A stretch of DNA of 64,000 nucleotides from Ascidiaceihabitans sp023955215 (GTDB lineage Bacteria > Pseudomonadota > Alphaproteobacteria > Rhodobacterales > Rhodobacteraceae). The position numbers and the translations under genes were made by a program. This document shows, one piece after another, positions 17,019 to 26,257 of the stretch; positions within the stretch are counted from its first letter, which is position 1; every line of letters begins with the position of its first letter. The stretch spans positions 61,457 through 125,456 of the forward strand of contig CALSPX010000008.1 in the NCBI GenBank assembly GCA_943788345.1, in the 5' to 3' direction. The notes beneath the pieces are model-generated. The model made no database searches. It was not told the DNA's origin and saw nothing but the letters and a program-made list of their open reading frames with translations.

Positions 17019-18296
17019 ATGCGAGTTCTTCCAATCCTGATGGCCATCATCGTGGCGATCATCCTTTATTTTGCAATTATTGATCGTGACGCTGGGCGCT
17101 CATTTTTGGGGCTGACGGACGAAACCACCACTCAAGACGACCCACAAACGACTGCATCAGACGTTGTGAGCGTCAAGCCGTTGATCAAAGTCGTCGCGCA
17201 ACACTCATCCTCACAAGCGATCGAAAGCGCAGTGGTCTTGCGCGGCCAGACAGAAGCCGCCCGTCAAGTAGAGGTCCGCTCTGAGACATCAGCAACGGTG
17301 ATCTCCCCACCCTTACCAAGCGGTACCTTCGTTGAAGCAGGCCAATTGCTTTGCAAACTTGACCCGGGGACACGCGGCGCATCACTCGCCGAGGCCAAGT
17401 CACGCCTTGCCGAAGCCAATTCCCGTCTGGCAGAGGCCCAAAGCCGTGTTCCAGAATCCCGTGCGCGTGTAATTGAAGCCAGTGCGCGCCTTGATGAAGC
17501 AAATGTGAACCAGAACGCTGCCGTAAAACTAAGCGAAGATGGATTTGCCACCGACACCCGTGTTAAAGGTGCTGATGCTGCCGTTGCTGCGGCAGAAGCC
17601 GGTGTTGAGGCAGCAAAATCAGGGCTTTCCGCTGCAACTTCGGGTATACAGTCTGCTGAGGCAGGTATTGAATCTGCCATGGCAGGTATTGCCGCTGCAG
17701 AGAAAGAATTATCGCGCTTAGAAATCACAGCACCGTTCAAAGGTTTGCTAGAAGCCAAAACAGCCGAATTGGGCAGCTTGCTTCAGCCCGGATCACTGTG
17801 CGCCACCATTATTCAGCTTGATCCAATCAAATTGGTCGCTTTCGTTCCTGAAACCGAAGTGAACCGCATTGAAATGGGTGCCCCTGCAGGTGGTCGTCTT
17901 GCCGCTGGGGGTGATGAAATTCGCGGCGCTGTCACATTCCTTGGACACGCAGCCGATCCAACAACACGCACCTTTCGCGTTGAAATCGAAGTCCCGAACC
18001 CCGACCTAACGATCCGTGACGGCCAAACCGCAGAAATCCTAATTGGTGCCCGCGGAACCACAGCACATCTGCTGCCACAATCTGCGCTGACCTTAAACAA
18101 CGACGGTGCCTTAGGGTTGCGCGTGATAGACGCAGAGGGCGTTGTGAGTTTCCAAACCGTTCAATTGCTACGTGATACCGTGGACGGTGTTTGGCTGACA
18201 GGGTTGCCCGAAAAATTAGATGTGATCGTTGTGGGCCAAGAATACGTGACCGCAGGCGTTAAAGTTGATCCGACCTTTCGGGAGCTAGATCAATGA
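17019..18296 (+). CDS. RND efflux periplasmic adaptor (membrane fusion) subunit
   Basis: Links an inner-membrane RND pump to an outer-membrane channel. The 425-aa protein has an N-terminal anchor helix (about residues 3-24) and a lipoyl/barrel-sandwich half VVLRGQTEAARQVEVRSETS. A long alpha-hairpin of heptad-like repeats follows (SRLAEANSRLAEAQSRV and onward, about 125-240), then the second lipoyl half SRLEITAPFKGLLEAK and a beta-barrel domain. A GAGG-like ribosome site precedes the ATG. Its stop overlaps the permease start (ATGA). No TolC-type gene is adjacent. Confidence 0.92.
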   Translation: MRVLPILMAIIVAIILYFAIIDRDAGRSFLGLTDETTTQDDPQTTASDVVSVKPLIKVVAQHSSSQAIESAVVLRGQTEAARQVEVRSETSATVISPPLPSGTFVEAGQLLCKLDPGTRGASLAEAKSRLAEANSRLAEAQSRVPESRARVIEASARLDEANVNQNAAVKLSEDGFATDTRVKGADAAVAAAEAGVEAAKSGLSAATSGIQSAEAGIESAMAGIAAAEKELSRLEITAPFKGLLEAKTAELGSLLQPGSLCATIIQLDPIKLVAFVPETEVNRIEMGAPAGGRLAAGGDEIRGAVTFLGHAADPTTRTFRVEIEVPNPDLTIRDGQTAEILIGARGTTAHLLPQSALTLNNDGALGLRVIDAEGVVSFQTVQLLRDTVDGVWLTGLPEKLDVIVVGQEYVTAGVKVDPTFRELDQ

Positions 18297-21200
18297 CTGG
18301 AATAGTCGATTGGGCCGCCACCCGTGCGCGGATGGTTCTGGCGTTTATTGTCCTCTCACTTTTGGTGGGGGGATTTGCTTATACAACCCTTCCGAAAGAA
18401 GGTGAGCCAGACATCGAAATTCCGATGCTTATTGTATCGGTCCCCTTTCCCGGCATTTCAGCCGCTGACAGTGAAACACTGCTGGTCAAGCCAATGGAAA
18501 ACGAGCTGGCCGACCTTGATGGTCTGAAGAAAATGACCGGCACGGCGGCAGAAAACTACGCCAATCTGGTGCTTGAGTTTGAATTCGGTTGGGACAAAAC
18601 CCAAGTGACCGCTGATGCCCGTGATGCACTTAGCAAGGCCCAAGCACAGTTCCCTGAGGGTGCAGAAACCTATTCGATTTCCGAATTCAACTTTTCGGAA
18701 TTTCCAATCATCATTGTAAACTTGTCTGGACCAGTGCCGGAAAGAACAATGGCACGCGTTGCCAAAGACTTACAAGTTGAACTTGAAAGCCTAGATGCGG
18801 TTCTTGAGGCTCCCGTGACAGGCAACCGCGACGAGATGCTAGAGGTGATAATCGATCCGCTACGCCTTGAGGCATATAACGTGACAGCCGCGGAATTGGT
18901 GAGCGTTGTACGCAACAACAACCAATTGATTGCAGCAGGCGAAGTCACCACAAAACAGGGCAGTTTTGCGGTCAAAATTCCGTCATCTTTCAATGAGCCG
19001 CAGGATGTTTACGGCCTTCCCGTCAAAACCAACGGTGACCGTGTTGTGACGCTCGGCGACTTGGCAGAAATCAACCTGACGTTCGAAGACCGCGAAAGCA
19101 CGGCCCGTTTTAACGGGGCTGAAACGATTGCTCTGCAAGTGGTCAAACGCAAAGGGTTCAACCTGATTGACACCGCGACCTTGGTTAAGGAAATCGTTGC
19201 AAAGAAGTCGTCTGAGTGGCCCGAAGGTCTAATCGCTGCCGTTGATGTTGGCACATCAAATGACCAATCGCGTGTTGTGAATTCAATGGTCCAACAACTG
19301 CAGGGGTCTGTGTTCACGGCCATCGCCTTAGTTATGATCGTTGTTTTGGCGGCACTTGGCATCCGCGCGGCCCTGCTGGTTGGCTTTGCGATCCCAACCT
19401 CATTCCTGTTGTGCTTTGTGCTACTTGCCTTGATGGGAATATCGGTCTCCAACATTGTGATGTTCGGCCTGATCCTTGCCGTTGGGATGTTGGTAGATGG
19501 TGCCATTGTGGTCGTCGAATATGCCGACAAACGACAGGCCGAGGGCGCAGGCCCAATGCAGGCCTATGTGGACGCCGCCAAACGCATGTTCTGGCCTGTG
19601 ATTTCATCAACTGCGACAACGCTTTGTGCTTTCCTGCCCATGCTGTTCTGGCCGGGCGTTCCGGGCCAATTCATGGGCATGTTGCCTGTAACACTGATCT
19701 TTGTCTTGTCTGCATCTTTGGTCGTTGCGCTTGTATATCTACCAGTCATGGGCGGTGTTACCGGGCGGATGGAGCAATTCATCACCAACGGTATGGAAAC
19801 CATTTCGCGCCTCCCAATCGTTGCTCACATCGCAATGATGGTGGCCTTCGTCCTGGTTGCCGGTTTTACTATGGGGGTCGGCTTTACCGCGCCAGTTGAT
19901 AGCGTCAGTGTTCCCACTGGCCCTGCACCACTTAGCGGGCTTATGAGTGCAGCCTTTGCCGACATGGATGGTCGCAATATCTTGGGTTCTGTCATCCCGT
20001 CCTTCGTAAAAGCATTTGGTGTGATCTTGTTGATGGCAATTGCGTCCGCTGCTGTGATTGCCAGCGCCCTTGGCCTGTTTATCGGTGCATTGGCCATCCT
20101 GCCCCGCCTTGGCCGCGGTGGCGCGTGGATTGCCAACAAGATTATCGGCAACCGCCAACGCAAGGTTCGCTCTGGCTATCAACGCTCACCCTTCGGTCAC
20201 CTTATGGAAGCCATCGTTGGCAATCCGATCATGCCGCTTGTGATGGCCGGGTTCGTCTTTGTCTTTGTCGGAACCACCTACATCTACTTTGGCAACAATA
20301 ACAAAGGCGTCGAATTCTTCGTGGAATCCGAACCCGAACAAGCCGTGGTTTACGTGCTCGCGCGCGGGAACCTAAGCCTTGATGAAAAAGATGTATTGGT
20401 CAAACAAGCCGAAGACATTATTGGAGCACATCCTGGCATCGACACTGCATTCGCCTTTGCTGGCAACGGCGGGTTGAACGCAAATACAGGCGGTGCACAG
20501 GCCCCTATGGATACCATCGGGCAAATCCAACTGGAAACCATCCCGTGGGAAGATCGGCCAAACAGCCGCGAGGCGTGGTTCACGGTTCCTTTCACTGATT
20601 ACGTCATTTCGCGCGAAGTGAAGGCCGAAGCATTTGACGGCGACACCGTCATTGAAGAGTTGACAGTACAGTTGAAAGAAATACCCGGCATCAAGATTGA
20701 AATTCTCAACCTATCGCGTGGCCCCGCCAGTGGAAAACCTGTACACCTACGGATTAAAGGGGACAATTGGGATGACCTTTTGGCCGCGACAACGGCAGCA
20801 CGCCAACAGTTTGACGCGACACCGGGCCTGTTTCTGATTGAAGACACACGTCCCCTGCCCGGCATTGATTGGCAAATCAATGTAGATGTCCAAAAAGCGG
20901 GCCGTTACGGCGCTGACGTGGCCACTGTTGGGGCTATGGTTCAACTTGTGACCCGCGGCTTGCTCTTGGACACCATGCGCGTTGATAGCTCCGATGAGGA
21001 AATCGAAATACGCGTGCGTCTACCTGAAAACGATCGCGTTCTAAGCACCCTAGATACACTGAAAGTACGTACCCGTGACGGCCTTGTTCCATTGGCCAAC
21101 TTCATCACGCGCACGCCAGTTCCCAAATTGGCCCAAATCAGCCGTATTGGGCAAAAACGTTATTTCGATGTTAAGGCCGGCCTTGAAAACGGGTTGCGTA

Positions 21201-22192
21201 AATTGACCCGCACTGTCGATGTTGACGGCGAAGAGGTTGAACAAATCGTCGCAACACTGCGTCCCAACAAAAGCGGAAACATCACCGATATAGACGACGT
21301 TCGCTACAGCGTTTTGTCCCTCGACCCAGCAGTCACCGCTGCCCAATTGGACAGCCTGATCGCAGATGAAGCCATTCAGTGGCAACCCATCACCGCGGGC
21401 GAACGGATTGAGCAACTCACCAAATGGCTCGACACGGATCCGTTTGCGGCGGGTCTCGAACACGAGTGGACGGGGGATCAAGAGGATCAAGCCGAAAGCG
21501 GTGCCTTCTTGATGAACGCCTTTGCAGGTGCGCTTGGTTTGATGTTCATTATCCTGCTCGCACAATTCAACAGCGTCTATAACGCCGTGCTGGTTCTTGC
21601 CGCCGTTGTTCTTTCAACGACTGGTGTATTGATCGGGATGTTGGTCATGGACCAGGCCTTCTCAATCATTATGACAGGTACAGGGATCGTCGCGCTGGCT
21701 GGTATTGTTGTGAACAACAACATCGTGTTGATCGATACCTATCAGGAATACGAACGCTACATGCCACGGATCGAAGCCATCATTCGGACCGCTCAAGACC
21801 GCATTCGTCCTGTGTTGCTCACCACAATCACAACAATGGCTGGCCTTGCTCCAATGATGTTTGGCCTAAGCCTTGATTTCGCCGGCGGCGGTTACACAAT
21901 CGATAGCCCAACCGCGCTCTGGTGGAAGCAGCTGGCAACAGCCGTCGTCTTCGGCCTTGGGATCGCGACGGTTCTCACACTCATGATCACGCCATCCTTG
22001 CTGGCTATGCGGGTCTGGGCAACAACTTACGTGCTTTGGTTCGCCAGCTTACTCGCGAAACTGTCATTAGGGCGCGCCAGCAAATCTGCACGTGACTGGG
22101 CCCTGCAAAAACAAGCACGCAAGGCCACGAGCAACGAGGTACTTTGGGACATCGATGAAGACCCATCCGCGTCCATCAAACCCGCTGAATAA
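18293..22192 (+). CDS. RND efflux permease, unusually long (1299 aa)
   Basis: A proton-driven inner-membrane exporter of the AcrB/HAE superfamily. Ordinary members are about 1030-1050 aa. N-terminal features are normal (DWAATRARMV, then LPKEGEPDIEIP). In TM4 the usual Asp pair is reduced to one, in GMLVDGAIVVVEYADK (D402 followed by Gly). After TM6, about 140 residues (roughly 495-635) carry two extra hydrophobic segments (about 510-532 and 573-603) before TM7. The C-terminus is also extended by a charged tail. The substrate is unknown. The gene overlaps the adaptor gene and ends at a terminator. Confidence 0.93.
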   Translation: MTGIVDWAATRARMVLAFIVLSLLVGGFAYTTLPKEGEPDIEIPMLIVSVPFPGISAADSETLLVKPMENELADLDGLKKMTGTAAENYANLVLEFEFGWDKTQVTADARDALSKAQAQFPEGAETYSISEFNFSEFPIIIVNLSGPVPERTMARVAKDLQVELESLDAVLEAPVTGNRDEMLEVIIDPLRLEAYNVTAAELVSVVRNNNQLIAAGEVTTKQGSFAVKIPSSFNEPQDVYGLPVKTNGDRVVTLGDLAEINLTFEDRESTARFNGAETIALQVVKRKGFNLIDTATLVKEIVAKKSSEWPEGLIAAVDVGTSNDQSRVVNSMVQQLQGSVFTAIALVMIVVLAALGIRAALLVGFAIPTSFLLCFVLLALMGISVSNIVMFGLILAVGMLVDGAIVVVEYADKRQAEGAGPMQAYVDAAKRMFWPVISSTATTLCAFLPMLFWPGVPGQFMGMLPVTLIFVLSASLVVALVYLPVMGGVTGRMEQFITNGMETISRLPIVAHIAMMVAFVLVAGFTMGVGFTAPVDSVSVPTGPAPLSGLMSAAFADMDGRNILGSVIPSFVKAFGVILLMAIASAAVIASALGLFIGALAILPRLGRGGAWIANKIIGNRQRKVRSGYQRSPFGHLMEAIVGNPIMPLVMAGFVFVFVGTTYIYFGNNNKGVEFFVESEPEQAVVYVLARGNLSLDEKDVLVKQAEDIIGAHPGIDTAFAFAGNGGLNANTGGAQAPMDTIGQIQLETIPWEDRPNSREAWFTVPFTDYVISREVKAEAFDGDTVIEELTVQLKEIPGIKIEILNLSRGPASGKPVHLRIKGDNWDDLLAATTAARQQFDATPGLFLIEDTRPLPGIDWQINVDVQKAGRYGADVATVGAMVQLVTRGLLLDTMRVDSSDEEIEIRVRLPENDRVLSTLDTLKVRTRDGLVPLANFITRTPVPKLAQISRIGQKRYFDVKAGLENGLRKLTRTVDVDGEEVEQIVATLRPNKSGNITDIDDVRYSVLSLDPAVTAAQLDSLIADEAIQWQPITAGERIEQLTKWLDTDPFAAGLEHEWTGDQEDQAESGAFLMNAFAGALGLMFIILLAQFNSVYNAVLVLAAVVLSTTGVLIGMLVMDQAFSIIMTGTGIVALAGIVVNNNIVLIDTYQEYERYMPRIEAIIRTAQDRIRPVLLTTITTMAGLAPMMFGLSLDFAGGGYTIDSPTALWWKQLATAVVFGLGIATVLTLMITPSLLAMRVWATTYVLWFASLLAKLSLGRASKSARDWALQKQARKATSNEVLWDIDEDPSASIKPAE

Positions 22193-22194
22193 GA

Positions 22195-22219
22195 AAAGGG
22201 GGCCACAGTCGGCCCCCTT
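22195..22219 (+). terminator. Terminator after RND operon
   Basis: AAGGGGGCC (22196-22204) pairs with GGCCCCCTT (22211-22219) around a 6-base loop, directly after the permease stop. Flanking A and T bases allow action for the plus strand and perhaps the convergent ABC gene. Confidence 0.8.
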
Positions 22220-22301
22220 ACTTCATCTTACCAAACAAACTCTGGGGGAGACCGCAGGTCGGGGGCAAAGCCCCTTTGAACCAAGTTGCGAGAACCGAAC
22301 C

Positions 22302-24125
22302 TTAGCCTACAGTTTCATCAGCCTGTTGACGGTGCCAAAGCTGTGCATAACGCCCATCACTCTTAAGTAATTCATCATGCGTGCCCGTCTCAACAATCAC
22401 ACCTTTTTCAAGAACGATAATGCGGTCCGCTTCGGCAATCGTGCTCAGACGGTGTGCAATGGTCAAAACCGTGCGGCCCCGCCCTGCTTGCATCAATGCT
22501 TCTTTGATGTCCTGTTCGGTCTCTGAATCCAGCGCCGATGTTGCTTCATCAAGCAACAAAATTGGCGGGTCTTTCAACAAAGTCCGCGCAATACCAACCC
22601 GTTGCTTTTCACCACCCGACAGCTTCAGGCCACGTTCGCCTACCGCAGTCTCATACCCATCAGGCAAGTCCATGATAAAGTCATGAATTTGTGCTGAACG
22701 TGCAGCGTCTTCGATCTGCTCTTGTGTAGCGCCATCAAGACCATATGCGATGTTGTAGCGTATGGTGTCGTTGAACAGAACCGTATCCTGTGGCACCACG
22801 CCAATGGCTGCGTGCAGGCTCTCTTGTGTCACGTCACGGACGTCTTGCCCGTCGATGCGCAATGCGCCGCCAGACACGTCATAAAAACGGAACAGTAAAC
22901 GACCAATTGTGGATTTGCCTGAACCAGTCGAGCCCACAATAGCAACCATTTGGCCAGGTTTTGCCGTAACAGAAACCCCCTTCAAAATGGCGCGTTCTTT
23001 ATCATAGCCAAAGTGGACTTCGTCTAATTCGATTTCACCGCCTATGATCTTCAAAGTTTTGGCATCCGCCGCATCGCTCACATCGGCGGGCTGTTCTAGC
23101 AACGTAAACATTTGCCCCATGTCCACCAGTGCCTGCCGAATTTCACGATAGACAGATCCCAAGAAATTCAACGGCAGCATGATTTGGATCATGTATGCGT
23201 TCACCATCACAAAATCACCAACTGAAAGGTTGCCATTTTCGACACCGACAGCTGCCAATATCAACACACTCACCAAGCCTGTCGAGATGATAAAAGACTG
23301 CCCAAAGTTAAGGCCCGCCAAAGAATAAGATGTCTTAAGCGCGGCGGCTTCATAGCCAGCCATCGCACCATCATAACGGGCAGCTTCCCGTTTTTCCGCA
23401 CCAAAGTATTTGACCGTCTCATAGTTCAATAGGCTATCAACGGCCTTTTGATTGGCATCTGTGTCTTGTTCGTTCATCACGCGGCGTAATTTCACGCGCC
23501 ATTCTGTTACCTTGAAGGTGAATAGGATATAGACACCAATCGTAACTGCCAAAACCAAAAGATAACGTATATCGAAATATAGGCTAAAGACTGCTGCCGT
23601 CAGAAGTAATTCCAGAACCAATGGGCCGATTGAAAAAAGCAAAAAGCGCAAAAGGAATTCCACCCCTTTGACACCACGCTCAATGATCCGACTTAACCCC
23701 CCAGTTTTGCGCGTGATGTGATAGCGCATACTGAGCTGGTGGATGTGTTCAAAGGTTTCAAGCGCCAACGCCCGCAATGCACGTTGTGCAACAGGCGCGA
23801 AGATTGCATCGCGCAACTGTTGAAAGCCAACGTTGAACAGGCGCGTCAGACCCAATGCCACTGCCAAACCAATAGCGCCCAGCGTTAAATACGAAACTCG
23901 TTCATCCCCGAGAACGTCAACGGCACGGCCCGTCAGGAATGGCGTCCCAGCAGCAACAACCTTGGACATGACCAGCGCGATCATCGACCAGACTACGCGC
24001 CGTTTGACCCATGGTTTATCGTCAGGCCACAGATAGGGAGTCACTTTGCGCAGTGTACGCATGCCAGAGGCGCGTTCTTCTTGCTCAACGGTTAGAATTG
24101 GCGCGTCAGAATTTTCAGGGGGCAT
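22302..24125 (-). CDS. Atm1/HMT1-type ABC exporter (fused permease and ATPase)
   Basis: A half-size ABC exporter of the Atm1 family, which moves glutathione-linked sulfur species or heavy-metal conjugates out of the cytoplasm or matrix. The 607 aa contain a six-helix membrane domain including YHITRKTGGLSRIIERG and the Atm1-type YFGAEKREAARYDGAM segment. The ATPase has Walker A VGSTGSGKST, signature KLSGGEKQRVGIART and Walker B ILLLDEATSALDS. I used the ATG at 24125. A TTG lies two codons upstream. It is convergent with the RND operon. Confidence 0.9.
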   Translation of the reverse strand: MPPENSDAPILTVEQEERASGMRTLRKVTPYLWPDDKPWVKRRVVWSMIALVMSKVVAAGTPFLTGRAVDVLGDERVSYLTLGAIGLAVALGLTRLFNVGFQQLRDAIFAPVAQRALRALALETFEHIHQLSMRYHITRKTGGLSRIIERGVKGVEFLLRFLLFSIGPLVLELLLTAAVFSLYFDIRYLLVLAVTIGVYILFTFKVTEWRVKLRRVMNEQDTDANQKAVDSLLNYETVKYFGAEKREAARYDGAMAGYEAAALKTSYSLAGLNFGQSFIISTGLVSVLILAAVGVENGNLSVGDFVMVNAYMIQIMLPLNFLGSVYREIRQALVDMGQMFTLLEQPADVSDAADAKTLKIIGGEIELDEVHFGYDKERAILKGVSVTAKPGQMVAIVGSTGSGKSTIGRLLFRFYDVSGGALRIDGQDVRDVTQESLHAAIGVVPQDTVLFNDTIRYNIAYGLDGATQEQIEDAARSAQIHDFIMDLPDGYETAVGERGLKLSGGEKQRVGIARTLLKDPPILLLDEATSALDSETEQDIKEALMQAGRGRTVLTIAHRLSTIAEADRIIVLEKGVIVETGTHDELLKSDGRYAQLWHRQQADETVG

Positions 24126-24240
24126 ATACAATCCTAAATACCGGGTCCCTTAACATAGGCCCCTCCTTTAGGATGTGCCAGTCACCCAGCACATATTCTA
24201 TCTTCAAAATTTTCGTACGTAGGCTACGAACACGCCTTGG

Positions 24241-25551
24241 TTAGTCTGGTAAATCAAAAACCTGACCCGGATAAATCAAGTCTGGGTCTTTGATCGTTTC
24301 GCTATTGGCCTCAAACACACGTACGAACAAAGTGCCATCACCATAGCGGTCCCGTGCAATAGCCCACAGCGTTGCACCCGTTTGAACCGTAATCGCAGTA
24401 ACCGCTGCACCACTCTCGCCAGCAGCAGCTTCAAGCACCTCAGGTGCCTCGCGCTTAAACGGTGTTTCCACGCGACTGGTAACATCGCCTTGGACGTTCA
24501 CTTCATCGACGCGCAAGGTATAAACACCCGTGTCAACATCAGGCAGATCGCCCCGCCAGCGACCAGATGTATCGACATCCAACGTAGTAATCACTGTATT
24601 GTCCAAATAGACCCGCACCGAGGCAGCCTTTGACTGGGCTCGTCCGCTAAGCAAAACATCGCCCTCGTCCGAATAGCTGATTGTATCGATTTCAACATTG
24701 GACATGAATTCAGGAGCGCTAGAGCGGTTGATCACTTCAACCCCGCTTTCGTCTGATTTCAAAATTGCGACTTCCACTATTGGTTCTTCTGCGACAGTTA
24801 CCGTAGGTTCTACGGTCTGTTCAACAACGTCTGCCGTTGGTTCGCTTACGGTCACAGGTTCTGCAACTTCAGCAACAATTGCAACTTCCGCTTCGACGCC
24901 GTCGTCTGCTGCGATTTCAACTACTACGTCAGCCTCGGCTTCAACAACCACGTCAGCTTCAGCTGCTACTGCTACTTCAGCTTCAGCTTCAACTGCTACT
25001 TCGGCTTCGGCTTCGGCTTCGGCTTCGGCTTCGGCTTCGGCAACTTTTGCGACAACGGCTTGCGGCGCAAGAATGATGTCTGCCGTCGCCATTTCAACAT
25101 CACCCACCTGTTGCATCACTCTGAGAACTTGGGCGTCAGCTGATGGTTCGAGGAACGCGACGATGGCAAAGGCCCCGTCATTGCCTGTGGTCACATTTAT
25201 ATTTTCGAGCTGGTCCACGAACAGTGTAACCTTGGCATTCGGTTCCCCGCGACCTGCTAGGATCGTCAAACCATCGGCCTCGCGGCGCACTTCATCGATG
25301 CTGGGGGCTATTGGGTCCACAACCACGGTTTCAGTAGGCGTTTCGGCCACAACTGTTGGCTTTGCCACGACAACGTCTGTCTTTGGTGTTTCTTCAGCCG
25401 GCATTGCGACTTCAATTGGCGCAGATTCTACCGCATCATTCGGTTTTAGCACCGCAAAATATGTCCCTGTCCCAACAGCGACGACAGCCAAAACACTGGC
25501 ACCGACAACAGGGCCTGCATTTGCGCTCAAAAAAGCTGCTATTTTGCTCAT
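24241..25551 (-). CDS. LysM-domain protein with Ig-like region and Ala/Glu/Val low-complexity tract
   Basis: A probable cell-envelope protein of 436 aa. An N-terminal hydrophobic helix (about residues 12-33) acts as signal or anchor. A bacterial Ig-like domain follows (READGLTILAGRGEPNAKVT). A repetitive Ala/Glu/Val tract runs about 165-255, then a second Ig-like region (DEGDVLLSGRAQSKAASVRV). A C-terminal LysM domain (TGATLWAIARDRYGDGTLFV and on to YPGQVFDLPD) should bind peptidoglycan. The low-complexity tract is encoded partly by a perfect 6-base tandem repeat at 25001-25041 and may vary in length. Confidence 0.87.
   Translation of the reverse strand: MSKIAAFLSANAGPVVGASVLAVVAVGTGTYFAVLKPNDAVESAPIEVAMPAEETPKTDVVVAKPTVVAETPTETVVVDPIAPSIDEVRREADGLTILAGRGEPNAKVTLFVDQLENINVTTGNDGAFAIVAFLEPSADAQVLRVMQQVGDVEMATADIILAPQAVVAKVAEAEAEAEAEAEAEVAVEAEAEVAVAAEADVVVEAEADVVVEIAADDGVEAEVAIVAEVAEPVTVSEPTADVVEQTVEPTVTVAEEPIVEVAILKSDESGVEVINRSSAPEFMSNVEIDTISYSDEGDVLLSGRAQSKAASVRVYLDNTVITTLDVDTSGRWRGDLPDVDTGVYTLRVDEVNVQGDVTSRVETPFKREAPEVLEAAAGESGAAVTAITVQTGATLWAIARDRYGDGTLFVRVFEANSETIKDPDLIYPGQVFDLPD
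25001..25041. repeat. Hexanucleotide tandem repeat inside the LysM gene
   Basis: Six perfect copies of TCGGCT plus a partial seventh. On the coding strand they encode an alternating Ala-Glu run. Less regular related units flank it (24960-25000). The 6-base unit keeps the reading frame, so copy-number changes would alter only protein length. Confidence 0.9.
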
Positions 25552-25705
25552 CTTAGGTTCCTTCGGTGCATCGTCAACAATGCCATAAAAACAGGGCCGC
25601 TGAATCCCAACCCATATTGATTGAGCTTACATACCAAGCGCGGTATGAACGGTCAAAACCCGTCGGGTCAAATTTTGCATAATTTCTAGTGCTACGGAGC
25701 GTCTC

Positions 25706-26257
25706 ATGTCCCTTAAATCAGTCTGCGTCTATTGTGGTTCTCGCGCCGGTGTTGATCCAGCTTACGCGGTTGACGCACAAAACATTGGTTCCGCGCTGGC
25801 CGAAAATGGGTGGCGTTTGGTTTACGGCGCTGGTGATGTTGGGTTGATGGGCACGGTCGCACGCGCCGCCCAAGATGCGGGCGCTGAGACCTTTGGCGTC
25901 ATCCCGCAGCACCTGGTGGATTGGGAGGTCGGCAAGACCGACCTGACGACCTATATCGTGACCGAAACCATGCACGAGCGCAAAAAAGTTATGTTTATGA
26001 ACTGCGATGCGGTTGTGGTTATGCCAGGTGGGGCCGGATCGCTGGACGAGTTGTTTGAGGCCGTCACTTGGCGTCAGCTGGGCCTGCATGAGAAGCCCAT
26101 TTATCTATTGAATACAAATGGCTACTGGGACCCATTGATTGTATTGATCAAGCATGTGATCACGCAAGGCTTCGCAGATGCGAGCCTGCTGGATTACATC
26201 ACTGTGGTACCAGATGCAGCGGCTGCAACGCTGGCCTTGCGCGACGCCCTTTCCTGA
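25706..26257 (+). CDS. LOG-family protein (TIGR00730, cytokinin riboside phosphoribohydrolase-like)
   Basis: A Rossmann-fold nucleotide-monophosphate phosphoribohydrolase family member of 183 aa. Family motifs are present: VYCGSRAGVDPAY at the N-terminus, the M-H-E-R-K-K-V-M-F stretch near residues 90-98, and PGGAGSLDELFEAVTW (about 107-122), corresponding to the PGGxGTxxE motif with Ser for Thr. Its bacterial substrate may be AMP or other NMPs. The last 64 bases overlap the convergent rarD gene. Confidence 0.92.
   Translation: MSLKSVCVYCGSRAGVDPAYAVDAQNIGSALAENGWRLVYGAGDVGLMGTVARAAQDAGAETFGVIPQHLVDWEVGKTDLTTYIVTETMHERKKVMFMNCDAVVVMPGGAGSLDELFEAVTWRQLGLHEKPIYLLNTNGYWDPLIVLIKHVITQGFADASLLDYITVVPDAAAATLALRDALS

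Noticed and set aside
16739..17062. A 107-residue minus-strand frame between the YfgM-like gene and the RND operon
   Set aside because: It overlaps the RND adaptor start and has no recognisable family. Only its last 27 residues look like a membrane helix, too little to call.
24698..25588. A 296-residue Ser/Thr/Ala-rich frame opposite the LysM gene
   Set aside because: It arises from the repeat composition of the LysM gene read backwards. The LysM frame has domains, this one does not.
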